Both the position numbers and the translations under genes were made by a program. Positions 42,390 through 49,719 of a DNA stretch of 60,234 nt are shown here, piece after piece (within the stretch, counting starts at the first letter, position 1; each line of letters opens with the position of its first letter). The notes beneath the pieces are model-generated. The model saw nothing but the letters and a program-made list of their open reading frames with translations. It made no database searches and had not been told where the DNA came from. The stretch comes from Lachnospiraceae bacterium (GTDB lineage Bacteria; Bacillota; Clostridia; Lachnospirales; Lachnospiraceae): contig JAFSLV010000046.1 in assembly GCA_017448245.1 (NCBI GenBank), forward strand, positions 1 through 60,234, written 5' to 3'.

Positions 42390-43634
42390 ATGAAATTCGG
42401 TATCAAAACAATCGATGAATTCGAGCTCGACGGCAGGACCGTCCTGATCCGCGTGGACATGAACCAGCCCGTGGACATGGCGACGGGAAAGCTCAAGTCC
42501 ACGGCCAGGATCAAGGCCTGTGCGCCGACGGTCAGAGAGCTTGCCGAGAAAGGCGCCAAGGTCGTCGTGCTTGCACATCAGGGCTCGGACATCGAATACA
42601 AAAACTTTTACACGACCGCACCGCACCGCGAGGTACTCGAGGGCTTTGTCGGACGTCCCGTGCAGTTTATCGAGGACGTCTGCGGCCCGGCCGCGATCGA
42701 AAAGATCCGGTCCCTGTCTGCGGGAGATATCCTTTTGCTCGACAACGTGCGCTTTATGTCGGAGGAGCAGACGCTCTTTGAACAGAAGCTGCAGCTGTCA
42801 CATGAGGAGCAGGCAAAGACGCTTGTCGTACGGAAACTCGCACCGCTTGCGGATCTGTATGTCTGCGACGCGTTTGCCGCTGCGCACCGCGACCAGCCTA
42901 CGCTCTGCGGATTTGAGCAGGTACTTCCGAGCGCGATGGGAAGACTCTTTGAAAAAGAATACGTCGTCATCTCGGAGCTGATGGAATCTCCCGCACGTCC
43001 CTGCACCTTTGTGCTGGGCGGTGCCAAGATCTCCGACGCTTTTTTGATGATGGAAACGGTACTCGGCAAAGGTACGGCGGACCGCATTCTCACCGGCGGT
43101 CTCGTGGCGAATATCCTGCTCATCGCCGCGGGAAAAGAGATCGGCCAGGGCTCTTATGATTTTATCGTGAAATCGAATTACGGGGAGTATATCGAAAAGG
43201 CAAAGAAGATCTATGCGGAATACCAAGACCGCTTTGTGCTGCCTGTCGATATCGCCTATACCGAAGACGGTAAAAGAAAGGAAGCGGACATCGGCGCGGT
43301 ACCCGCGGCGGTAGCCGCGACGGACATCGGCAAAAAGAGCGCGGCGCAGTATCAGGAAATCATCCGCTCCTCCGCCACGGTCTTTGTGAACGGACCGATG
43401 GGCATCTTTGAGGAGGAGGAGACGGAGTTTGGAACGAAAGCGGTGTGGGAGGCGCTCGGTGACACACCGGCCTATACGGTGGTCGGCGGCGGTGATTCGA
43501 TCACGGCCACGACCAAATACGGGAAGACCGACGACATCTCTTACATCTGTACCGGCGGCGGCGCGCTCATCCGGTTCCTGACGGGCGAGGAGCTGCCGGT
43601 CGTAAAGGCCTTACGGCACGGGGCGACCATATGA
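42390..43634 (+). CDS. Archaeal-type phosphoglycerate kinase homologue; proposed malyl-phosphate kinase
   Basis: This 414-residue protein is clearly a phosphoglycerate kinase of the archaeal branch (VLIRVDMNQP; FVLGGAKISDA; VFVNGPMGIFEEEE; VVGGGDS). Most substrate residues are kept: Arg21, Asp23, Asn25, Arg40, His63, Arg121 and Arg167. The position equal to Arg65 of classical PGK, which binds the 3-phosphate, is Ser66 here (AHQGSD instead of HxGRP), and the usual NDAF is CDAF. I propose that it takes an acyl phosphate of D-malate to D-malate and ATP. Ordinary PGK activity is the alternative. It overlaps larA by 4 nt. Confidence 0.87.
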   Translation: MKFGIKTIDEFELDGRTVLIRVDMNQPVDMATGKLKSTARIKACAPTVRELAEKGAKVVVLAHQGSDIEYKNFYTTAPHREVLEGFVGRPVQFIEDVCGPAAIEKIRSLSAGDILLLDNVRFMSEEQTLFEQKLQLSHEEQAKTLVVRKLAPLADLYVCDAFAAAHRDQPTLCGFEQVLPSAMGRLFEKEYVVISELMESPARPCTFVLGGAKISDAFLMMETVLGKGTADRILTGGLVANILLIAAGKEIGQGSYDFIVKSNYGEYIEKAKKIYAEYQDRFVLPVDIAYTEDGKRKEADIGAVPAAVAATDIGKKSAAQYQEIIRSSATVFVNGPMGIFEEEETEFGTKAVWEALGDTPAYTVVGGGDSITATTKYGKTDDISYICTGGGALIRFLTGEELPVVKALRHGATI

Positions 43635-44881
43635 CCATTGATATCGGCATCGGACAGGGCACACAACCGCTGCAGATCGCAGACGACAATCTGCTGCAGG
43701 TGTTGCGCGCCAATGAAGTCAGCCATGAACCGGACGCGGAAAAGGAGGTACGGCGTTCCCTTGAGGAACCGATCGGAAGTCCCCGCCTGCGTGAGATCGT
43801 GCATCCGGGAGAAAAGATCGCCATCATCACAAGCGACGTTTCCCGGCCGATGCCGACCCGCGACGTGATGGGACCGCTCCTCGACGAACTCTATGCGGCG
43901 GGCTGCAAAAAAGAAGACATCACGCTGGTTTTTGCGCTGGGTTCGCACCGCGCACAGACGGAGGAAGAAAAAAAGAAGCTTGCGGGTGAGCGCGCCTATG
44001 CGGAGATCACCTGCATCGATTCGGATCCCGACGACGTCGTGCATCTCGGAGACACGGCACACGGGACGCCGATCGATATCTTCCGGCCGGTCGCGCAGGC
44101 GGATCGCAGGATCTGCCTGGGCAACATCGAGTATCATTATTTTGCGGGATACTCGGGCGGCATCAAGGCGGTTTTTCCCGGATGTTCGACAAGGCATGCG
44201 ATCCAGGCAAATCATTCGATGATGGTGGAGGATGCGGCCTGCGCCGGCAATCTCGTCCGCAATCCTGTGCGTGATGATCTCGAGGAAGTACAAAAGCATC
44301 TCAAGGTCGATTTCATCATCAATGTCGTGCTGGACGAACACAAGCATATCGTCAGATCGTTTGCGGGCGATATCGGACAGGCGCACAGGGAGGGTTGTAA
44401 GTTTCTCGATACGATGTATCTGGTGGAGATCCCGGAGCGCGCGGATATCGTTGTCGTTTCGCAGGGCGGCGCCCCCAAGGACCTCAATCTCTATCAGACA
44501 CAGAAGGCTCTCGACAACGCCAAGCATGCCATCGCGGACGGCGGCGTGATCGTGCTCGTCGGCAGCTGCAGAGAGGGTCTCGGAGAAAAGACCTTTGAAG
44601 AGTGGCTGACGCAGGCCAGTACACCGGACGAGCTGATCGGGCGCGTGATGACGGATTTTAAACTCGGCGGACACAAGGCGGCCGCCATCGCAATGGTGCT
44701 GAAGAAGGCGGAGATCTTTCTTGTGAGCGACATGGAGGATGATTTTGTGCGTTCGCTCTTTATGACACCGTATGCGACGGTGCAACAAGCCTATGATGCC
44801 GCGCTTGCCAAAAAGGGAAAGGACGCGAAGGTGATCGTGATGCCGTACGGCGGGTCGACCCTGCCGCGTTGCAAGGATTGA
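43631..44881 (+). CDS. larA: LarA-family nickel-pincer racemase; proposed D-malate racemase
   Basis: This 416-residue protein matches LarA, whose nickel-pincer cofactor swaps the configuration of 2-hydroxy acids. Family residues are present: His106 (GSHRAQ), His169 and Lys179 (YHYFAGYSGGIKAVFPG) and His195 (QANHSMM), matching H108, H174, K184 and H200 of the Lactiplantibacillus plantarum enzyme. LarA homologues acting on malate are known. In this operon it would turn D-malate into L-malate. It needs LarB, LarC and LarE from elsewhere in the genome. The ATGA overlap with the PGK gene shows coupling. Confidence 0.9.
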   Translation: MTIDIGIGQGTQPLQIADDNLLQVLRANEVSHEPDAEKEVRRSLEEPIGSPRLREIVHPGEKIAIITSDVSRPMPTRDVMGPLLDELYAAGCKKEDITLVFALGSHRAQTEEEKKKLAGERAYAEITCIDSDPDDVVHLGDTAHGTPIDIFRPVAQADRRICLGNIEYHYFAGYSGGIKAVFPGCSTRHAIQANHSMMVEDAACAGNLVRNPVRDDLEEVQKHLKVDFIINVVLDEHKHIVRSFAGDIGQAHREGCKFLDTMYLVEIPERADIVVVSQGGAPKDLNLYQTQKALDNAKHAIADGGVIVLVGSCREGLGEKTFEEWLTQASTPDELIGRVMTDFKLGGHKAAAIAMVLKKAEIFLVSDMEDDFVRSLFMTPYATVQQAYDAALAKKGKDAKVIVMPYGGSTLPRCKD

Positions 44882-44898
44882 TTTTCCGGAGGTAGAAT

Positions 44899-45735
44899 AT
44901 GCTGGACAGTGAAAAGATCAAAGAACTGCGCAAAAGAGCGCTCGAGATCCGCATCGGTGCGGTGGAGGAGTTTCGTGCGCTCGGTTTCGGACACATCGGA
45001 GGATCGCTGTCGATCGCGGATCTTCTGGCGGTGCTCTACTGGGAAGTGATGAAGGTGGATCCGAAAAATCCGCAGATGGAGGACCGGGACAAGCTCGTCT
45101 GTTCCAAAGGGCATGCGGGACCCGCCATCTATGCGGCGCTGGCGCTCAAGGGCTTTTTTCCGTACGAGGACATCAAAACACTCAATGTGCCGGGGACCAG
45201 TTTTCCGAGTCACTGCGACCGCAACAAGACGAAAGGCGTCGACATGACGACGGGATCGCTCGGGCAGGGCAGTTCTGCCGCGGTCGGCATTGCGCTCGGA
45301 GACAAGCTCAAAGGTCTTTCTTCCCGGACGTTTCTGATCGTGGGTGACGGCGAATCCGATGAGGGACAGGTCTGGGAGGCGGCGATGTTTGCGGCGGCCA
45401 AACAGGTCACCAATCTCGTCTGGATCGTGGATGACAATAAAAAGCAGCTCGACGGTTTTACCAAAGATATCCTCAATCCGTTTGATTTCCGCCTGAAGCT
45501 CGAAGCCTTCGGTTTTGACGCGGTACGCGTGGATCCGGGAGACATCGGCGCGCTGCATGAGGCATTGACCAAAAAAGCAACCGACCGGCCTGTCGCCATC
45601 GTGCTGGATAATGTCAAGGGCCGCGGCATCAAAGAGGTCGAGGAGACGTTTTCCAATCACTCGATGAACGTGCCGACGGAGAAATACGACGAGTGGCTCA
45701 AAGGTCTCAGGGACGAGCTCGCGGCGCTCGGTTGA
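44899..45735 (+). CDS. Transketolase, N-terminal subunit
   Basis: This 278-residue protein carries the TPP-binding half of a split transketolase. Visible are the GHIGGSLS start, CSKGHAGPAIYAALA, the GSLGQGSS loop and the TPP motif from GDGESDEGQVWEA to IVDDN. It would pair with the subunit at 45752. I propose that its ketose donor here is 2-deoxy-5-keto-D-gluconate and its acceptor an aldose phosphate such as glyceraldehyde-3-phosphate. A general pentose phosphate role is the alternative. TCCGGAGG precedes ATG 44899. Confidence 0.93.
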   Translation: MLDSEKIKELRKRALEIRIGAVEEFRALGFGHIGGSLSIADLLAVLYWEVMKVDPKNPQMEDRDKLVCSKGHAGPAIYAALALKGFFPYEDIKTLNVPGTSFPSHCDRNKTKGVDMTTGSLGQGSSAAVGIALGDKLKGLSSRTFLIVGDGESDEGQVWEAAMFAAAKQVTNLVWIVDDNKKQLDGFTKDILNPFDFRLKLEAFGFDAVRVDPGDIGALHEALTKKATDRPVAIVLDNVKGRGIKEVEETFSNHSMNVPTEKYDEWLKGLRDELAALG

Positions 45736-45751
45736 GGAAGGGGGCATCAGG

Positions 45752-46714
45752 ATGAAGATTGTATATAACGGAGAAAAAGACGTTGCGTTTAAAGACGTGC
45801 TGGGTGCCACGATTCCTCAGATTGCCGAAAGCGACGACAGGGTGGTATATCTGGATGCCGATCTGATGAGCTGTATCGGTACGACCGCCTGGGCAAAGGA
45901 GCATCCGGACCGGGCATTCAATGTCGGCATCGCGGAGGCCAATATGATGGGCATCGCCGCGGGGCTGTCCGTGGTCGGTTTCAAGCCGATCGTGCATACC
46001 TTCGGGCCGTTTGCGTCGAGACGTTCCTTTGACCAGATCTTTTTGTCGATCGGCTATGCGGGGAATGCCGTGACGATCATCGGCACGGATCCCGGCGTAT
46101 GCGCGGCCTATAACGGAGGCACGCACATGCCGTTTGAGGATATGGCGCTGTATCGTGCAATTCCGGGTGCGTATGTCTTTGACATGACGGATACGGCGAT
46201 GCTCAAGAGTATCCTTCCGCAGTGCAAGGACTTACCCGGCGTCAAGTATATCCGTGTCGGCCGGAAGAGCAATGACAGAATGTATGAGGAAGGACAGACC
46301 TTTACGCCCGGCAAGGGAATCGTGACATGTGAAGAGGGAACGGATGCGGTGATCATCGCCTGCGGTATCATGGTGGGCATGGCGATGAAGGCGGCACAGA
46401 CGCTCGTAGAAGAGGGCATCCGGGTCACGGTGGTCGACATGTTTACGGTCAAGCCGCTTGATGACGCACTGGTGCTGGAGACGGCCGCAAAGTGCGGCGC
46501 CGTCGTGACCGCGGAAAATCACAACCGCATCGGCGGTCTCTACAGTGCGGTGACCGATCTGCTTTCTTTGAAGCATCCGGTGCCGGTCGAATACGTCGCC
46601 GTCGAGGACGAGTACGGCGAGGTCGGACCGCAGGATTATCTGGAAGAGCGCTTTCGTCTGACACCTGCGCATATTGCGGAAAAGGTAAAGAAAGCGATTG
46701 CGAGGAAACAATAA
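45752..46714 (+). CDS. Transketolase, C-terminal subunit
   Basis: This 320-residue protein holds the Pyr and C-terminal domains of the split transketolase. The activating Glu is in VGIAEANMMGIAAGLS; FGPFASRRSFDQI and GGTHMPFEDMALYRAIPG are typical. It is coupled to the N-terminal subunit gene by a 16-nt gap with GAGGAAGGGGG as the ribosome site. It ends the pathway genes; the next gene lacks a clear ribosome site. Confidence 0.93.
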   Translation: MKIVYNGEKDVAFKDVLGATIPQIAESDDRVVYLDADLMSCIGTTAWAKEHPDRAFNVGIAEANMMGIAAGLSVVGFKPIVHTFGPFASRRSFDQIFLSIGYAGNAVTIIGTDPGVCAAYNGGTHMPFEDMALYRAIPGAYVFDMTDTAMLKSILPQCKDLPGVKYIRVGRKSNDRMYEEGQTFTPGKGIVTCEEGTDAVIIACGIMVGMAMKAAQTLVEEGIRVTVVDMFTVKPLDDALVLETAAKCGAVVTAENHNRIGGLYSAVTDLLSLKHPVPVEYVAVEDEYGEVGPQDYLEERFRLTPAHIAEKVKKAIARKQ

Positions 46715-46726
46715 ACCGCTAATCCG

Positions 46727-47476
46727 ATGAAGGTGATGTTACAGACAATCTGTATCGCGCTCGGTGTACTGTGCGCGTTCTACGGAACGGCGGTGCGCGG
46801 TGTGGGCAGCGGCAACCGCTTTTTCCTTGTATGGTGGATGGGCACGGGATTCTTTGTGGCCCTTGCGGCGGCGATCCGTTTTGACTTTTTTTCCAAAATC
46901 CCGCGTGCGCTGTCGGTGGCGGCCCTGTGCGTCATCCTGTGCGGACTTTTGTATGTATGTGTATGCAGTGCGCTGGTGATCTCGCATTTTGACGATACGA
47001 CCGATGAGGATCTCGACGTCGTGATCGTGCTTGGCGCACAGGTGCATCCGACGGGGCCGAGTATCATTTTGCGGCACAGGCTCGATACGGCATACGAGTA
47101 TTTGTGTGCGCATCCCGGGACACGCTGCATCGTCTCCGGCGGACAGGGAGAAAACGAGCACGCACCGGAAGCGTACGTGATGCGGGAGTATCTCGTGGCG
47201 CTGGGGATCGACGCTTCACGGATCATAACGGAAGAACGATCGGAAAATACAATCGGCAACATCCGCAACTGCATGGAACTCCTGGATCCCGCAGAGGAGA
47301 GTGTCGGGATCATCACCAATGATTTTCATCTGTTCCGCGGCGTTGCGATTGCCAAAAAACAGGGGATACAAAACGCGAGGGGCATTGCCGCACCCTCGCG
47401 TGTCTTTTTTTATCCGCATAACATTTTAAGAGAATGTGTCGGAATCCTCAAGGATAAGCTCCTCGGCAATCTGTAA
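46727..47476 (+). CDS. YdcF/ElyC-like DUF218 membrane protein
   Basis: This 249-residue protein has three N-terminal transmembrane segments and a DUF218 domain (VVIVLGAQVHPTGPSIILRHR; CIVSGGQGENE; SENTIGNIRNC; ITNDFHLFR). Relatives such as ElyC and SanA affect envelope or peptidoglycan metabolism, but the reaction is unknown. It follows the transketolase gene by 12 nt without a clear ribosome site. It converges with the DUF362 gene, with only 5 nt between the two stops and no visible terminator there. Confidence 0.85.
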   Translation: MKVMLQTICIALGVLCAFYGTAVRGVGSGNRFFLVWWMGTGFFVALAAAIRFDFFSKIPRALSVAALCVILCGLLYVCVCSALVISHFDDTTDEDLDVVIVLGAQVHPTGPSIILRHRLDTAYEYLCAHPGTRCIVSGGQGENEHAPEAYVMREYLVALGIDASRIITEERSENTIGNIRNCMELLDPAEESVGIITNDFHLFRGVAIAKKQGIQNARGIAAPSRVFFYPHNILRECVGILKDKLLGNL

Positions 47477-47481
47477 GGCGC

Positions 47482-48483
47482 TCAGACCTCCGAAAAAGGA
47501 ACGACTCCCTTGACCGCGTCTTCCGCGGTGATGCGCACGTCGCCGTTATCGATGTCGATCAGCTCATAGCGGTCGTTGCCCATGCCGAGTTCCTTCATGT
47601 AGGAGAGCTGGCGCAGGCCGTGTCTGGACGTGATGCGCTCGACCATCGCGTCGCGGTCGCCCGGCAGGAGCGAAAAGATCATGTCGACTCCCGCGTTGTC
47701 GACGGCGAGGATATCGAGGGAGGCGGCGATCCCGATATTGGGGGTGACGACCGGCTCCGCCGCGACGCCTTCGCAGTCACAGGAAACGGAGATATTGCGC
47801 ATCACATTGATGTAGGCGATTTTGCCCGCAAAATGATCGATCGTGGCCTTGGTCGATTCCGCCATGCGCTCCATCAGCTCCTCCTCGGCGATGCCCCACT
47901 GGTCGCCGCCGGGGCGCGTGTGGATCATGGCCTTGCCGATGCGTCCGTCCGCGCAACCGATGCCGATGTTTTTGTTGGAGCCGCCAAAGCCGCCCATCAT
48001 ATGTCCCTTGAAGTGAGTCAGTGCAAGGAAGGAATCATAATTGGTGAGATGGCTTCCCATGCTCATTTCGGTAAACCACTTGCCGCCTTTGACCGGCAGC
48101 ATCACGGTGCCCTCCTCGTCCATGATGTCGACCGTGGTAAAGGCGGTCCAGCCGTTGGTCTCCAGGGTCTTTCTGTGTTCCTCCGTCGTATAGCGCCCGC
48201 CCTCGTAATAGGCGTTGGTCTCGACGATCGTCGCGTTCTTCAGGCGCTCATCGAGCAGTTCTTTGACCCAGGGACGGGGGATGATGTTGGGACCGTTCGG
48301 CTCTCCCGTGTGGAGCTTGACCGCCACCTTTCCGGTGAGAACGGAAGCGATTTTATCATAGATCTTTAAGAGCCCTTCCGCAGAGAGATCTCTTGTGAAA
48401 TAGACAACAGACTCGGCGCCTGACCGGTTTTCGTAAGGTACGTACCGGTCGCCGCCCGTTCCGGGAACCATTTTTTGCGCCAT
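47482..48483 (-). CDS. DUF362 domain-containing protein
   Basis: This 333-residue protein matches DUF362 (VVYFTRDLSAEGL; VKLHTGEPNGPNI; LTHFKGHMMGGFGGSNKNIGIG; KIAYINVMRNIS). Many relatives carry a ferredoxin domain; none is seen here, only a CDC pair near residue 240. Function is not established. ATG 48483 is chosen because GGAGGG lies 7-8 nt upstream on the minus strand, ahead of an in-frame upstream ATG at 48519. Confidence 0.85.
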   Translation of the reverse strand: MAQKMVPGTGGDRYVPYENRSGAESVVYFTRDLSAEGLLKIYDKIASVLTGKVAVKLHTGEPNGPNIIPRPWVKELLDERLKNATIVETNAYYEGGRYTTEEHRKTLETNGWTAFTTVDIMDEEGTVMLPVKGGKWFTEMSMGSHLTNYDSFLALTHFKGHMMGGFGGSNKNIGIGCADGRIGKAMIHTRPGGDQWGIAEEELMERMAESTKATIDHFAGKIAYINVMRNISVSCDCEGVAAEPVVTPNIGIAASLDILAVDNAGVDMIFSLLPGDRDAMVERITSRHGLRQLSYMKELGMGNDRYELIDIDNGDVRITAEDAVKGVVPFSEV

Positions 48484-48585
48484 TACATGCCCTCCTTCCG
48501 CTTGTTTGCTTTCATACAATACAGGAATTATTATAAATGCGGGGAGGCACGGTTGTCAAAATGCGGCCGGCGGGAAGAGATCTGC

Positions 48586-48663
48586 CCCCTTTGACCGGAA
48601 TGGGGCCAATGAGAACCGTCCCCTTTGACCGGAAACAAGCCAATGAGAACCGTCCCCTTTGGC
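48586..48663 (+). repeat. 34-nt repeat family, locus C
   Basis: Two 34-nt units (48586-48619, with a variant TGGGG centre, and 48620-48653) and a partial third (48654-48663) match locus A nearly base for base. As at locus B, the array ends CCCCTTTGGCATG and abuts the promoter of the next plus-strand gene (trpS). The rest of the 48484-48585 gap holds nothing I recognise. Confidence 0.9.
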
Positions 48664-48672
48664 ATGATTTTG

Positions 48673-48681
48673 TGGTACAAT
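48673..48681 (+). promoter_or_regulatory. Extended -10 promoter, probable leaderless start of trpS
   Basis: TGG-TACAAT at 48673-48681 is followed by 7 nt and ATG 48689. A G run (48683-48687) is only one base from the start codon, too close to serve as a ribosome site. No T-box leader is present. Confidence 0.55.
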
Positions 48682-48688
48682 AGGGGGT

Positions 48689-49693
48689 ATGAAAAAGAGA
48701 ATCTTAAGCGGTATCCAACCATCGGGGGAAGGGATCTTTACCCTCGGCAACTACATCGGCGCCATCCGTAACTGGGACATCATGCAGGAGGAGTATGAGT
48801 GTGCGTACTTCATCGCGGATCTGCACTCGCTGACGGTCAGGCAGGATCCGGCGACTCTGAAGAAGCAGTCGTTGTCCGCCTTTGCGCTGCTCCTTGCCTG
48901 CGGGATCGATCCGGAAAAGAGTCTGCTCTTTATCCAGTCGCATGTGGAGAGCCATGCGGAGCTTGCGTGGATCCTCAACTGCTATTCGCAGATAGGAGAG
49001 CTCTCCCGGATGACGCAGTTCAAGGACAAGTCGTCGCAGCACGCGGACAATATCAACGCGGGTCTTTTTACCTATCCCGCGCTGATGGCGGCGGACATTC
49101 TGCTCTACCAGGCGGATCTCGTGCCCGTCGGGGCCGACCAGAAGCAGCATCTGGAATTTACCAGGGACGTTGCGACACGTTTTAACAATCTCTACGGCGA
49201 GACCTTCAAAATCCCGGATGCCTACATCCCGAAGGCCGGCGCCAAGGTCATGAGTCTGCAGGAACCGGCAAAAAAGATGAGCAAGTCCGACGAGAACAAA
49301 AACGCGACGGTGCTTTTGCTCGACGATCCGGCGGTCATCATGAACAAGTTTAAGCGCGCGGTCACCGACTCGGAAAAGGAGATCGTCTTCCGCAAAGGGA
49401 AGGACGGCATCAACAACCTGATGACGATCTACGGTGTGCTTGCGGACAAGACAAACGAAGAGATCGAAAAGGAATTTGCGGGAAAGGGCTACGGCGATTT
49501 CAAGACGGCGGTCGGAGAGACGGTTGCCGATGCGCTTGCGCCCGTGCGTGCGGAGTATGCAAGACTGATTGCCGACAAGGCCTATCTTGAGAAACAGATT
49601 CTTGAAGGCGCACAAAAGGCCCGGGCGATTTCGTGGAAGACGTTGCGTAAGGCAAGGAAGCGCGTGGGGCTCCTGGAGCTGCCCCGTTCCTGA
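48689..49693 (+). CDS. trpS: Tryptophan--tRNA ligase
   Basis: This 334-residue class I synthetase charges tRNA-Trp. The HIGH-like motif reads TLGNYIGA after SGIQPSGEG, the KMSKS motif is intact (KKMSKSDENK) and the Trp-binding QADLVPVGADQKQH segment is present. Length is normal. Despite its being a core gene there is no Shine-Dalgarno; the -10 box lies 7 nt upstream. No T-box control is seen. Confidence 0.96.
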   Translation: MKKRILSGIQPSGEGIFTLGNYIGAIRNWDIMQEEYECAYFIADLHSLTVRQDPATLKKQSLSAFALLLACGIDPEKSLLFIQSHVESHAELAWILNCYSQIGELSRMTQFKDKSSQHADNINAGLFTYPALMAADILLYQADLVPVGADQKQHLEFTRDVATRFNNLYGETFKIPDAYIPKAGAKVMSLQEPAKKMSKSDENKNATVLLLDDPAVIMNKFKRAVTDSEKEIVFRKGKDGINNLMTIYGVLADKTNEEIEKEFAGKGYGDFKTAVGETVADALAPVRAEYARLIADKAYLEKQILEGAQKARAISWKTLRKARKRVGLLELPRS

Positions 49694-49719
49694 ACTCTTA
49701 CCGGAAGAAAGGAGCCGAT

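Noticed and set aside
44899-46714. Sulfoquinovose (sulfo-transketolase) or apiose pathway for the split transketolase
   Set aside because: Those systems also use split transketolases, but no sulfosugar isomerase, sulfonate exporter, apulose kinase or similar gene is present, while four canonical iol genes are.
4308-48663. CRISPR array as an explanation for the 34-nt repeats
   Set aside because: Units are directly adjacent without spacers, arrays have only two to three units, and no cas genes are present.
48484-48688. T-box riboswitch ahead of trpS
   Set aside because: The upstream region is filled by the 34-nt repeats and the -10 box is 7 nt from the start; there is no T-box sequence, specifier loop or terminator.
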